Positions 1 to 8,799 of a DNA stretch of 52,951 nt are shown piece after piece. The stretch spans positions 385,331-438,281 of the forward strand of contig NZ_LILB01000001.1 of assembly GCF_001274945.1 (NCBI RefSeq), given 5' to 3'. The position numbers were made by a program, and so were the translations under genes. The DNA comes from Viridibacillus arvi. GTDB taxonomy: Bacteria; Bacillota; Bacilli; Bacillales_A; Planococcaceae. Within the stretch, counting starts at the first letter, position 1, and every line of letters starts with the position of its first letter. Under the pieces are notes generated by a model. It was not told the DNA's origin and did no database searches. It saw nothing but the letters and a program-made list of their open reading frames with translations.

Positions 1-1332
1 CGTGAACTCAGCTCTTTATTATCCATCAGCCGAAACACCGTTCTAACGGCTTATGCGGATTTGGAGCAAGAAGGCCTTATCTATGCGGTAAAAGGAAAAG
101 GAAACTTTGTAAATCAAGTAGAGACCTTCAAATCCCTATCTATCGAGTTGAATTGGACTGAAAAAATCAATGAGCAAACCTTTTTGGCAGAAAAATTGGA
201 CCTCATGAAGCATGGAGTGCGCTGGAATAAGGAAATGATCTCATTTACTAGTATCGCACCCGATGAAAAGCTATTTGATGTAGAAAATTTTAAAAAGGCC
301 TTTTTAAATCGGATGTCCATTGAAGGAGACATTGTTCTTAACTATGGCTATGCAAAGGGCTATAAACCACTTATCGACTACCTGCTTCACTACATGGAGA
401 ATAAGGGGGTAGACATTAGAAACAAAGATATTTTAATTACCAATGGCTTCACGGAAGGTCTGGATCTTCTCTTATCCACTTTAAATAAAAAGACTGGCCG
501 TCTTATTTGTGAAAATCCAACCCATCACTCTGCCCTTAAGCTCTTTCGATTACATGGCTTTGAAATCGATGGAATTGATATGGAGGATGACGGTGTCAAT
601 GTTAGGAAGCTAGAAAAATGCTTATTAAAGAAGGAATATGATTTTGCCTATTTCATTCCGTCTTATCATAATCCAACTGGAATCGTAACATCCTCTGAAA
701 AAAGGAAGAAAATCATGGATCTATTTTCGACCTATCAGCTTCCTATCGTTGAAGATGGATTTAATGAAGAATTACGTTACTCGGGATCACATCAGGCTCC
801 ATTGGCTGCCTTTGCTGGATTCGGCAATAATGTCATTTATATCAGCAGCTTTTCTAAGATTCTTTTTCCTGGCTTGCGGGTTGGATGGATTTTAGCAGAC
901 AAAGAGTTGATTTATTACTTGGAAAGTATGAAAAGAGCTCGAACGGTTCATACGTCAACTTTAGACCAAGCGGTGTTATATCAATATTTAAATGATGGCT
1001 ATTTTGAGAAGTATATAAAAAAAGCGAAAGCAGTCTATAAGAAAAAATATGAACTAGCTATCCATTATTGTAAGCAATATATTCCTTGTAAACGGATAAC
1101 AGGTGACGGTGGACTTCACCTTTTTATAGAACTAGATAACAACATTGATTCACAAAAGCTTTTAGAAACATGTTACCAAAAGGGAGTTGTTTTTTCGCCA
1201 GGCAATGTTTTTTACACGGACAGTAGTGGAAAGCATACGTTACGATTAGGATTTTCTAGGCTAAACGAAAGAGAGATTATTCAGGGAATTAAAATCATAG
1301 GGGACACTTTAAAAAATAATTTTGGAGGTTAA
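1..1332 (+). CDS. MocR-family (GntR HTH + aminotransferase-like) regulator, 5' truncated by window edge
   Basis: The reading frame is open from base 1, so the gene starts outside the window. The first codons encode the end of a GntR winged helix (ISRNTVLTAYADLEQEGL, then a wing GKGNFV). The rest is a class I aminotransferase fold with HNPTG, the PLP-lysine segment SSFSKILFPGLRVGW and a C-terminal LRLGFSR arginine. This is the MocR/GabR architecture, which binds PLP and acts as a transcription factor. The stop lies just before a D-Ala-D-Ala ligase whose RBS overlaps this gene's last codons, so the two are co-transcribed. A MocR regulator of ddl (DdlR) is known from Brevibacillus; the same role is inferred here from position and family. 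Confidence 0.9.
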   Translation, partial: RELSSLLSISRNTVLTAYADLEQEGLIYAVKGKGNFVNQVETFKSLSIELNWTEKINEQTFLAEKLDLMKHGVRWNKEMISFTSIAPDEKLFDVENFKKAFLNRMSIEGDIVLNYGYAKGYKPLIDYLLHYMENKGVDIRNKDILITNGFTEGLDLLLSTLNKKTGRLICENPTHHSALKLFRLHGFEIDGIDMEDDGVNVRKLEKCLLKKEYDFAYFIPSYHNPTGIVTSSEKRKKIMDLFSTYQLPIVEDGFNEELRYSGSHQAPLAAFAGFGNNVIYISSFSKILFPGLRVGWILADKELIYYLESMKRARTVHTSTLDQAVLYQYLNDGYFEKYIKKAKAVYKKKYELAIHYCKQYIPCKRITGDGGLHLFIELDNNIDSQKLLETCYQKGVVFSPGNVFYTDSSGKHTLRLGFSRLNEREIIQGIKIIGDTLKNNFGG

Positions 1333-1336
1333 AAAA

Positions 1337-2236
1337 ATGAGAGTTGGCGTCATTATGGGAGGGGTTTCTTCCGAGAAGCAAGTTTCGCTTATGACAGGTG
1401 AAGAAATGATGGTTCATTTAGATAAAAATAAATATAAAATTATACCAATCCAAATAGAGAAAAAAGAAGATTTAGTGGAAAATGCGAGGAATCTTGACGT
1501 TGCGCTACTGGCGCTACATGGCAAGTTCGGTGAGGACGGCACCATTCAAGGTACCCTTGAAACCATGGGAGTTCCCTATACAGGGAGCAGTGTCCTATCC
1601 AGCAGCTTATGCATGGATAAGAATATCTTGAAAAAAATCATCAGGTATGAAGGGGTGCAAACACCGGATTGGATTCACCTTATGAACATGGAAGAACTTA
1701 ATATGGATGAACTAGACAAGATGGGATACCCAGTAGTTGTGAAACCTAATTCAGGTGGTTCGAGTGTAGGAGTAAAAATTGTTTATGACAAAGAAACAGT
1801 ACAATCTGCGATTACTGAAGTATTCAAATGGGATTCCGAAGTTATAATCGAAAAGCTTATTACGGGCGAGGAAATCACTTGTTCAATATTGGATGGAAAG
1901 CTTTTACCGGTGATTTCCATTCGTCATCAGAGTGAGTTTTTTGATTATACCTCGAAATATAATGATGTGGCTACCATTGAAGAGGTGGTCCAGCTCCCGC
2001 CCGAAACACATAATCGTGTCGCTTTTGCAGCGATTTCTTGCTATAAATCATTGAAATGTAGCGTCTATGCCCGAATAGACATGATGATTAAAAACGGGGT
2101 CCCTTATGTGTTGGAAGTTAATACATTACCTGGGATGACGAAAAACAGTCTGTTGCCAAAAAGTGCTCAATCAGCAGGTATCCCTTATCATCAGCTACTT
2201 GACTTGATCATTGAAAATTCACTTAAAGTAAAGTAA
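1337..2236 (+). CDS. ddl: D-alanine--D-alanine ligase
   Basis: This ATP-grasp ligase joins two D-alanines for the peptidoglycan stem peptide. The N-terminus has the family motif VIMGGVSSEKQVSLMTG, followed by LHGKFGEDGTIQG and PYTGSS, the ATP-binding KPNSGGSSVGV and the C-terminal metal/ATP motif EVNTLPGMT. At 299 aa it matches the short Ddl type. An in-frame TTG at 1322 exists, but ATG 1337 is preferred because GGAGG (1324-1328) sits 8 nt upstream. The RBS overlaps the end of the MocR gene, so translation may be coupled. It is probably an accessory or regulated ligase; whether another ddl exists cannot be seen here. Confidence 0.95.
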   Translation: MRVGVIMGGVSSEKQVSLMTGEEMMVHLDKNKYKIIPIQIEKKEDLVENARNLDVALLALHGKFGEDGTIQGTLETMGVPYTGSSVLSSSLCMDKNILKKIIRYEGVQTPDWIHLMNMEELNMDELDKMGYPVVVKPNSGGSSVGVKIVYDKETVQSAITEVFKWDSEVIIEKLITGEEITCSILDGKLLPVISIRHQSEFFDYTSKYNDVATIEEVVQLPPETHNRVAFAAISCYKSLKCSVYARIDMMIKNGVPYVLEVNTLPGMTKNSLLPKSAQSAGIPYHQLLDLIIENSLKVK

Positions 2237-2280
2237 GGAAAAATGATGATGAATAATAACATAGACATTTAATTAAACCT

Positions 2281-2323
2281 AAAAAATCAGAGCCCTTCTA
2301 CATTTTAATAGTAGAAAGGCTCT
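2281..2323 (-). terminator. Terminator after the small membrane gene, possibly bidirectional
   Basis: A 13-bp stem (2289-2301 with 2311-2323, one G-U pair) has a T-run on the minus-strand side. It lies between convergent genes and may also stop ddl transcripts, though the plus-side T-run is poor. Confidence 0.7.
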
Positions 2324-2382
2324 TAAAAGTGGATTGAAAACCGATTAACTTCATTCATAATGTTTCATCAACTTCTTATTAC

Positions 2383-2613
2383 TTACAAAATATTAATCAA
2401 AATTAATACGAAGAACATAACTGTCATAAATATCATAGTTACCAAAGATGCTATTTTTGTGTAGCGAATCACTCCGCTCGATAGTTCGGGTTCTTCTTTA
2501 TACATCCACCTTTTCCCCCATAAAATGCTTTCCTCAGGTTCAAAATAACTCCATATTAATAAACCGTATAAAGGAAGCATTAGAATAAATGTAATAATAA
2601 TTTCAGCCACCAT
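2383..2613 (-). CDS. Small two-TM membrane protein, DUF6199-like
   Basis: The product is 76 aa with two hydrophobic helices separated by a loop rich in W, E and K (ILWGKRWMYKEEPELSSG, then IRYTKIASL). The W..RW.YK..ELS...R.TKI pattern resembles the DUF6199 family of small Bacillales membrane proteins; no function is known. An in-frame TTG at 2688 would add 25 residues but has no ribosome binding site. ATG 2613 follows a G-rich stretch (2621-2624) at suitable spacing and gives the usual family length. The family match is from pattern only. Confidence 0.6.
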   Translation of the reverse strand: MVAEIIITFILMLPLYGLLIWSYFEPEESILWGKRWMYKEEPELSSGVIRYTKIASLVTMIFMTVMFFVLILINIL

Positions 2614-2800
2614 TAACAATCCCCATCCCCCCCTAGCCATTTTCTTCTTCACTATACAAGGTACGTAGTGTAGTTTAAATGGGTTCAAAATTTTGGATAA
2701 AACGCTATTTTATTTATTCGAAGGAGGCGTAATTCGCACCTCTTTTGAATTCATTTTCGCAATTACAACAACACCTAAATGGGTTATCATTTCGATGATT

Positions 2801-3445
2801 TCAGATCATCTTTATTGCTTTCTGAAGTTTTTCCATTACATTTGATAAATCTAATATTGAATTAGTTGTATCAAATTCCCCGATGTCCAAGGAGTGATCT
2901 GCATTTTGGACAATCTCTATCTCTAAATTTGCATAACTTAATTTTTCAATTTGTTCTAAATTGAAACGTGGATCTTTGTCTCCGATGATTAATAACCCTT
3001 GATGTTCGCTACTTACAATTGAATTAAAAATCAATTCTAAATTTAATAGTGGAGTAAGTACAATCATCTTTGACTTTAAAAATTCTTCTCTTTTCATTAG
3101 GTCAAGAGCCATTGGAATTGTTCCAAGCGACTTTCCTAAAAAAATCGTTTCATTGTATTGACCATTTTTTAAAACATCTAACATAACAGGGGTTATATCA
3201 TCCATCATTGCTTTAGATACTTCCTCAAGAGTCTTTTTCAATATATGTTCACTATAGGAGTAATGGATATGTATAATGTCTATTTTATTTTGAAACATCA
3301 TCATTGTTGCATAATAAAATAGTGGCTTGTCGTAATTGTATCCTGAGCCTGAGAACATAAAGCAAACTGTTTTGGACCCAGTTTCAACATGTGTATAACT
3401 TATTGTGTTGTCGATCGTTTGTACATTCTTTTTATTTACTTTCAT
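2801..3445 (-). CDS. Alpha/beta hydrolase-like protein
   Basis: This 214-aa cytoplasmic protein has an alpha/beta hydrolase outline: an early FSGSGYNYD oxyanion-like turn, a nucleophile-elbow GKSLG, a late GDKDPRF acidic strand and a C-terminal NADHSLD that would supply the catalytic His. The substrate is unknown. The start is ATG 3445, because GGAGGGG lies 7 nt upstream; an upstream in-frame start at 3493 has none. It is a single gene on the minus strand with no clear partner. It could also be an acyl-peptide or carboxyl esterase-type enzyme; the fold call is firmer than any activity. Confidence 0.7.
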   Translation of the reverse strand: MKVNKKNVQTIDNTISYTHVETGSKTVCFMFSGSGYNYDKPLFYYATMMMFQNKIDIIHIHYSYSEHILKKTLEEVSKAMMDDITPVMLDVLKNGQYNETIFLGKSLGTIPMALDLMKREEFLKSKMIVLTPLLNLELIFNSIVSSEHQGLLIIGDKDPRFNLEQIEKLSYANLEIEIVQNADHSLDIGEFDTTNSILDLSNVMEKLQKAIKMI

Positions 3446-3714
3446 CAATTTCCCCTCCAATGTATTTGTTGTATGTTCCGTCTCAAGTGCCATAATATCC
3501 TTTGGTTCGAACAGGTTCGAGGAAGTTCTAAGATGTTCTACTATAGACTGAACGAAATCTGCTATTTAGAGTAGCTGAAGGATATTTGATTAACATTCGT
3601 TATGGATATCTACTTTAAAAAAGTATGAATTTCATATATTTCTTTTAGATACAAATATGCGAGTTCACTTTCCATTATATACTTAAATTGGAAATAAAAC
3701 ATTTTAATTGGCAA

Positions 3715-3749
3715 AAATAAAAGGTTCAAATCCTAAGCGATTTGAACCT
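3715..3749 (-). terminator. Terminator for the 3862-4371 gene
   Basis: A perfect 11-bp stem (3722-3732 with 3739-3749) with a 6-nt loop is followed on the minus strand by TTTTATTTTT. Confidence 0.85.
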
Positions 3750-3861
3750 AAAATTAACAGTTTAATTGGGTTTGTACACTTTAACTGAACCCTCTACAAA
3801 GAAGAAGCAGTTCGCTTGTATTTCTAATTTGTAAAGCATGAACGTAAATGCTATTTTCCCA

Positions 3862-4371
3862 TCATTTATTATTCTTCAATGTCACTTCTATAGGTAAATT
3901 AAGTTCTGCTTTATTTTTCGAGAAAAAGACGTTAACTCCATTTTCTAATTGTATATAATCTTGAACTTTTACTTTATTATTTATTTCGATAGTATCGTCT
4001 GTAAGTGATATACCCCAAATGATACTCTCACCATCCTCTAGCTCGTGATATATCCATTCTATTGGATCACCTTCATGATCCTTCCTCTTCCACACCTCAG
4101 AGTTCATTTTACCGTTATAACTAAGTATTCCATCTTCAAAGTAAAAGATTTCAATCGATTTACGATTCGGATCCGAATAGAAAAAGGTTTTCCCATTTTT
4201 GATTGTAAGAGATTCGATTAGCTCATCGCTTTCTATATATGTATCAAGTGCATCTGATATCTTTTGAGCATAGTAATTATTATCAAAATTAATAGTAGGT
4301 TTGATTGAAAAAGTTAGTAATATTAAGATCATCATTATAAAAAAAAGTAGAATAATCGTCTTCTTAATCAT
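3862..4371 (-). CDS. Membrane-anchored or secreted hypothetical protein
   Basis: The 169-aa product starts with MIKK and a roughly 20-residue hydrophobic segment that works as a signal anchor or signal peptide. No lipobox Cys or clear cleavage site is visible. The remainder is mostly predicted beta strand, polar and acidic, without a recognisable catalytic motif. The ribosome binding site GAGAGGTG lies about 11 nt before ATG 4371. It stands alone between two terminators. I do not recognise the family. Confidence 0.7.
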   Translation of the reverse strand: MIKKTIILLFFIMMILILLTFSIKPTINFDNNYYAQKISDALDTYIESDELIESLTIKNGKTFFYSDPNRKSIEIFYFEDGILSYNGKMNSEVWKRKDHEGDPIEWIYHELEDGESIIWGISLTDDTIEINNKVKVQDYIQLENGVNVFFSKNKAELNLPIEVTLKNNK

Positions 4372-4513
4372 GATTATTAATCACCTCTCTTCACCTTCTC
4401 AGATTGCATAACTTTAAGTAATTAATAAAATGAATGCTATTTTATATTTATCGATATTAGTAGTAACTTATGCATTATCATTAATAAATTTTCTCTACTA
4501 AAACGTATGAGTT

Positions 4514-4546
4514 CAAAAAAAGATGAGTGACAGTAGTCACTCATCT
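4514..4546 (-). terminator. Terminator of fabH
   Basis: A perfect 11-bp stem (4521-4531 with 4536-4546) with an AGTA loop is followed on the minus strand by seven Ts. Confidence 0.85.
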
Positions 4547-4651
4547 ATCTAGTCCCATATAAAATATTTTTAATCCTATATATATAAATAATGTATAATT
4601 TCTTAACAAATATTGGTCTATCACACGTTTTTATAAGATGTATAAACTTCT

Positions 4652-5638
4652 CTATTCAACTGTCCAATTGATAAATAATCCTGCGTGTGCTAAACCCCCA
4701 CCGAATCCGTATAATAAGATCTTATCTCCGTTCTTAACTTTGCCTTCACGAACCCCTTGATCTAATGACAGTGGTATTGTTGCTGCTGAAGTATTACCAA
4801 AATTCACTAAGCTATATAATGTTTGCTCAAGAGGAAAATCGCTCTTCTCACATATTGACTCAATCATTCTTAAATTTGCGCTGTGTGGGACAAACCAATC
4901 TACATCTTTTAATTCCATTGAAGCATTCTGCAATACCGTTTTCATTCCTTTTGGTACTGTTGTGACAGCCCACTTATAAACTGCTCTACCATTTTGAACA
5001 AATTTTCCATTGTCTACTATTTCTTCACCATTCATCATGTTTGATAAATTCGAACAATATAAGCTCTTGCCACCTTCACCTTCAGAACCAATATGTGAAG
5101 AAATGAAACTCGGTTGTTGCTCATCATATTCTAAGAGCACTGCTCCAGCTCCGTCTCCGAATAGAATACATGTAGCTCTATCTGTATAATCTGTAATTCT
5201 AGATAAAGTTTCAGACCCAACCACTAATACTTTTTTATTTAATCCTGATGTGATCATCCCATTAGCTACATATAACCCGTACGTAAAACCAGAACAAGCT
5301 GTATTTAAATCAAAAGCACCAGTATTCTTTATGCCTAACTTTGCTTGAAGTGTAGAAGCAACACTTGGCGTTTTGAAATCAGGAGTCATAGTACAAACGA
5401 TAATCAAATCCACATCATCGACAGATTTATCGTATCGCTCCATTAGATTTCGTACAGCCTGATAAGCTAAATCACTTGTAAACTCATCTTCTCTTGCCAT
5501 TCTTCGTTCTTTTATTCCTGTACGTTGCACTATCCATTCATCATCTGTCTCAACAAGTTTTTCTAAATCTGTATTAGTTAATGTTCGTTCAGGTACATAC
5601 GAACCGATAGCTGTTATTCTCGCTTTTGATTGAAACAT
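4652..5638 (-). CDS. fabH: 3-oxoacyl-ACP synthase III, FabHB type
   Basis: FabH condenses an acyl-CoA primer with malonyl-ACP to start fatty-acid (in Bacillales mostly branched-chain) synthesis. The thiolase-fold catalytic triad is visible: Cys115 (NTACSGFTYGL), His252 (VPHSANLRMIES) and Asn282 (NFGNTSAA), plus the C-terminal YGFGGGL loop. It is 328 aa and stands alone, not next to fabF, and the sequence closely follows B. subtilis FabHB (for example EWIVQRTG and WFVPHSANLRM), so it is most likely the second, FabHB-type enzyme. GGAGG precedes ATG 5638. The promoter holds a FapR-like box, implying repression relieved by malonyl-CoA. Confidence 0.95.
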   Translation of the reverse strand: MFQSKARITAIGSYVPERTLTNTDLEKLVETDDEWIVQRTGIKERRMAREDEFTSDLAYQAVRNLMERYDKSVDDVDLIIVCTMTPDFKTPSVASTLQAKLGIKNTGAFDLNTACSGFTYGLYVANGMITSGLNKKVLVVGSETLSRITDYTDRATCILFGDGAGAVLLEYDEQQPSFISSHIGSEGEGGKSLYCSNLSNMMNGEEIVDNGKFVQNGRAVYKWAVTTVPKGMKTVLQNASMELKDVDWFVPHSANLRMIESICEKSDFPLEQTLYSLVNFGNTSAATIPLSLDQGVREGKVKNGDKILLYGFGGGLAHAGLFINWTVE

Positions 5639-5681
5639 AAAAAAACCTCCAAGTTATTTATCTTAATCATATTAACACTTA

Positions 5682-5711
5682 TTTATAGCACCTGGTACTA
5701 AATATTATCAA
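5682..5711 (-). promoter_or_regulatory. fabH promoter with FapR-like operator in the spacer
   Basis: On the minus strand, TTGATA (5706-5711) and TATAAA (5682-5687) are separated by 18 bp. Bases 5685-5701, ATAGCACCTGGTACTAA, match 15 of 17 positions of the known FapR inverted-repeat consensus TTAGTACCTGGTACTAA. The operator therefore fills the spacer and touches the -10, a position that would block RNA polymerase. Confidence 0.8.
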
Positions 5712-5836
5712 ATAAATATACTTTTTATGTTTTAATGTAATAGTTACCCTGTTTTTATTAACTAATACTAAGTGATATTAGAAGAATAACTAGTCAATAG
5801 TATGTTTGAAGATACTCCTGAGTTTTTCAAAACTGC

Positions 5837-5867
5837 AAAAAAGAATTCGTTTGGTATTAACGAATTC
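5837..5867 (-). terminator. Terminator of the 5919-6302 lipoprotein gene
   Basis: A 9-bp stem (5843-5851 with 5859-5867) is followed on the minus strand by a run of six Ts. Confidence 0.75.
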
Positions 5868-5918
5868 CTTTTAATTAGGCTATTTTAGAGGTATAGGGGT
5901 TACTTTTAAACAATCATT

Positions 5919-6302
5919 TCAATGATCATCTATCGGTAATGTATTTTTAATGACATCACTATACTTCGTACTTATTTCTTTTAAATCTTCTTTTCCAATT
6001 TCTAGTACATATCTAATTTTAATCTTGTCGTACTCTGCTTTGGTTTTTGTTTTCTTTAATCTCGTCTTACCAATATCCCCTTTTTGAAAGGTGAAAACTG
6101 TAGCATTCTCTCTATACATCATATCTGCGGTTTCTACAATTACTTGATTACTCTCCATTGCCTTACCTTTATAAAAATCAACATTTTCAACATCAAATGA
6201 TTCATCTGAAATGATTTCTTCTTTTGTTGTTTCATCATTTACACAACCAGTAATGACAAATGAGGATAAAACCAAAATAAATGCAGATATTCTCTTCACC
6301 AT
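5919..6302 (-). CDS. Small lipoprotein of unknown function
   Basis: The 127-aa protein has a classic lipoprotein signal: MVKR, a hydrophobic stretch, then the lipobox VITGC with Cys20 as the likely lipidated residue. The mature part is acidic at first and then lysine-rich (KTRLKKTKTKAEYDK) and is likely a small beta-rich domain on the outer face of the membrane. AAGGAG lies 7 nt before ATG 6302. It stands alone, with its own terminator downstream. The family is not recognised. Confidence 0.8.
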   Translation of the reverse strand: MVKRISAFILVLSSFVITGCVNDETTKEEIISDESFDVENVDFYKGKAMESNQVIVETADMMYRENATVFTFQKGDIGKTRLKKTKTKAEYDKIKIRYVLEIGKEDLKEISTKYSDVIKNTLPIDDH

Positions 6303-6763
6303 TAATGTCTCCTTCCCTGCAATATGATTATTTAGAAGTCATATATACAAATTTGATGTAAGTATTTCTAAATGAAATGTATTCTATAATTAAAACCATT
6401 GAAATTGAAAAACGATTGTTGCTGTTATATACATATTGCCCAAATTATACTTGCACTAAAAAGGGAATATATAGAAAATTTACATTGAAAAAGTTTGATC
6501 CTTTGTTTGATTCTTTAGCTGGTATAACTTTGACTTTTAAAATTTACTCGTGTTGCTTTAACATTTAAAATTTTGCTTTATAAACAAAATCTAATTGATA
6601 TTTGACTTCAATAATCCATATCTTTATTTTACTTTCGTTCTTAATAATCCCTTTTTGCATTCGGCATCCTACGCATCTAAGCATAAAAAAAGAAACACAG
6701 TAGGAGTGATCTCCGTTCTGTGTTTCTTCCATTTCAAAATTTAAATATCTTAAGTTGAAATTG
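6303..6763. other. Intergenic region, mostly featureless
   Basis: Apart from the terminator at 6684-6727 nothing is supported here. A possible 63-codon plus-strand frame at 6377-6568 has no ribosome binding site and a composition typical of AT-rich noncoding DNA. Confidence 0.5.
6684..6727 (-). terminator. Terminator of the 6764-6976 gene
   Basis: A 10-bp stem (6691-6700 with 6718-6727) with an inner GGAG/CTCC pair is followed by seven Ts on the minus strand. Confidence 0.8.
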
Positions 6764-6976
6764 TTATAAGTTTTCATCAATATAGTTGCAACATTCTTGT
6801 TTGGTATGAAAGCACTCATGTACCTCATTATTTTGAATTTCGTAAAATTTATTCGTACGCTCCACCATGTAATTTTGAATCATAATATGTTCTCCAACCT
6901 GTAATTGCTCAATTTTTGTTAATAATGGATCTTCAGATAAGCCGTTTAAAGTAAAAATACTAATTTGTTCAACCAT
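6764..6976 (-). CDS. Small cytoplasmic hypothetical protein
   Basis: The 70-aa product has no membrane segment or signal peptide. It contains a QVGEHIMIQNYMVERT segment likely forming beta strands and a C-terminal Cys-rich stretch (HECFHTKQECCNYIDE). A strong AGGGGTG ribosome binding site precedes ATG 6976 and a good terminator follows, so it is very probably expressed. No family is recognised. Confidence 0.65.
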   Translation of the reverse strand: MVEQISIFTLNGLSEDPLLTKIEQLQVGEHIMIQNYMVERTNKFYEIQNNEVHECFHTKQECCNYIDENL

Positions 6977-7169
6977 TTATACACCCCTAACAATGAAGAA
7001 TTTACATTACTCAACTTTTCTTTGGATAGTATCAATCCAGTGTACATTTTTGATATTGCTTATTTAAAACACTCTCTTCATTATATATCCTTTCATGTAA
7101 AAAATTCAAAATATTGGGATAACTAAATGGATTTAGATTTCTACTTGAATAACTACGACCATGTTAAAT

Positions 7170-7604
7170 CTATGGTCCTTTTATTAATTTATAAAATAAT
7201 TCTTCATCTCCCGTGTCTAATGCAAAATCAATGAGCCACTCAAAATTTTTCTTTTCAATTTCAGCAATGAGCTTCTCCGTTTCTGGTGTTATTTGAGGTT
7301 CATTTAACTTTTGTAATTTCGTAACGAAACGACTTGTATATGTTTTAATAACCGCGATAAGGTTACTTTTTTCAGCGAGGTCTCGGAGGGTAAGTACTGT
7401 ATTATTAGTGAACCTATAAATGGATTTATCATTTACAATGCAATTTTTATTTATATCAAATTCTATGCAATTTCCATTGGTTGACTCTAAAAAGTACAAT
7501 TCACCTTCGATTTCAATCACAATATCACCTGCTAAAAAGTCCATAATTAGTGTTTTTCTGGAATTTATACGTATTTTACTTGGTTCATAACACAATACTT
7601 CCAT
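7170..7604 (-). CDS. IDEAL-domain protein
   Basis: The 144-aa protein ends with WLIDFALDTGDEELFYKL, which fits the IDEAL domain, a short Firmicutes helix-turn-helix-like motif named after its conserved residues and found in YpiB and YozD. The first ~85 residues form an unrelated beta-rich domain, followed by a helical linker (TPETEKLIAEIEKKNFE). The domain's role is not well defined. AGAGGA lies 6 nt before ATG 7604. It is a single gene with only a weak GACCAT hairpin overlapping its stop. Confidence 0.75.
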   Translation of the reverse strand: MEVLCYEPSKIRINSRKTLIMDFLAGDIVIEIEGELYFLESTNGNCIEFDINKNCIVNDKSIYRFTNNTVLTLRDLAEKSNLIAVIKTYTSRFVTKLQKLNEPQITPETEKLIAEIEKKNFEWLIDFALDTGDEELFYKLIKGP

Positions 7605-8030
7605 AAGATCCTCTGCCTCCCAATCAGACTTTATATTTATTAATTCACGATGAAGTTCTATCTAATGATTTGAATTTTCAGACTTTGTATAATGTATTCC
7701 AAAAGAGTGACAACATCTAGTTGGTTTTCTTATACGACTTCGGTAAATTTAACAATTTCTAATCGAATCGAAAGCATAATCATATGTATTTTGTTTTAGA
7801 CAATTACATGTTGTTCTAATACCAATAGAACTTCATTTATTCCATGCAACAATTTAATTTAAAAACCCCAAAATTATCCTTATAAATTTAGCGATCTAAT
7901 GTTCAAGCAAAGTCAACTAGCTAATTGCCTTAGAAATTTGATGAACTAGATACCCTTTAGCATGCACATTGTTATCTGTATTTAGTAATTCACCAAAGCT
8001 TCCTCCCCTTTACAAGCTAATTTTAGGGAA
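7605..8030. other. Intergenic region without a supported gene
   Basis: No start codon with a ribosome binding site and no strong hairpin was found. A 30-codon open stretch on the minus strand (7917-8009) reads like protein but lacks a start. Confidence 0.4.
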
Positions 8031-8072
8031 AATTAAAAGGCCGAACTCTGTACAACAACGAGTTCAGACCTT
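8031..8072 (-). terminator. Terminator of the TetR gene
   Basis: A 12-bp stem with one bulge (8037-8048 with 8060-8072) is followed on the minus strand by TTTTAATTTT. Confidence 0.75.
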
Positions 8073-8145
8073 ATAAACGGGAAAATATTTACTTGAACAA
8101 CTTCTTTGAATAATTTCCATCAACTGTTTCTTATGCATTTTCAAC

Positions 8146-8745
8146 CTATTCCTTCGAATATTGTAGTAAATTTAAGATGCTATTTATACAGGACTCTTTA
8201 TAGAATTGATGAAGCTCTTTCTCATTGGATGTTAACCATTGAATTAATGATCCATCAATAAGAGCTCTCATCATTTTTGCATTGGTCAACGTGTCAATCT
8301 CCTTGCTAAATACACCTTCTTTTTTGCCCAACTCAATTATCTCATTCCCAATTCCCCAGCAATTCTCATAAAAATTCATGTTTATTCTTTTATAATCTGC
8401 ATTCCCATTTGCTTGAGCTAAAAAATCTAAATAGACACTGTAAAACTTTCTATTTTTTTGCGGTGAAACAAAAACTGCTTCTAAGTATGCTTTAAGTTTA
8501 GTTATAGCTGTTTGCTGTTGAGCTATCGCTTCTAATTCATATTTATAAATTTGATTTGTAATTGAATCTAGTAATTCCAAAAGTATATTTTGTTTGCTAT
8601 TAAAATAATAGTGAACGACTCCTTTAGATACGCCAGCATTATCCGCAATATTTTGTAACGTGACGTTGTCATAACCCAATTCCGAAACTACATTATAGGC
8701 TGCTTTCATTATTTGTGTTTTACGTTCTTCTTCTTTCTTTTTCAT
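8146..8745 (-). CDS. TetR-family repressor, divergent from oxidoreductase
   Basis: This 199-aa regulator has an N-terminal TetR helix-turn-helix (TLQNIADNAGVSKGVVHYYF, residues about 24-43) and an all-helical C-terminal ligand domain. It is transcribed away from an MDR-family oxidoreductase gene, and a 30-bp palindrome between them overlaps that gene's -35. It therefore probably represses the oxidoreductase and itself and is released by an electrophile or acyl compound. The inducer is unknown. ATG 8745 has a moderate upstream GGAGG-like site (ACGGAGGT). Confidence 0.9.
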   Translation of the reverse strand: MKKKEEERKTQIMKAAYNVVSELGYDNVTLQNIADNAGVSKGVVHYYFNSKQNILLELLDSITNQIYKYELEAIAQQQTAITKLKAYLEAVFVSPQKNRKFYSVYLDFLAQANGNADYKRINMNFYENCWGIGNEIIELGKKEGVFSKEIDTLTNAKMMRALIDGSLIQWLTSNEKELHQFYKESCINSILNLLQYSKE

Positions 8746-8799
8746 CGTTACCTCCGTAATACTTAATATGACAATTATACATTAATTTAAACATCTAAA

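Noticed and set aside
6377-6568. 63-codon plus-strand frame
   Set aside because: There is no ribosome binding site, the composition is typical of AT-rich noncoding DNA, and it is not linked to any neighbour.
6565-6828. 87-codon minus-strand frame
   Set aside because: It overlaps the better supported 70-aa gene and the terminator hairpin of that gene.
7917-8009. 30-codon protein-like stretch (SFGELLNTDNNVHAKGYLVH) on the minus strand
   Set aside because: It has no start codon and is short enough to be chance; no family is recognised.
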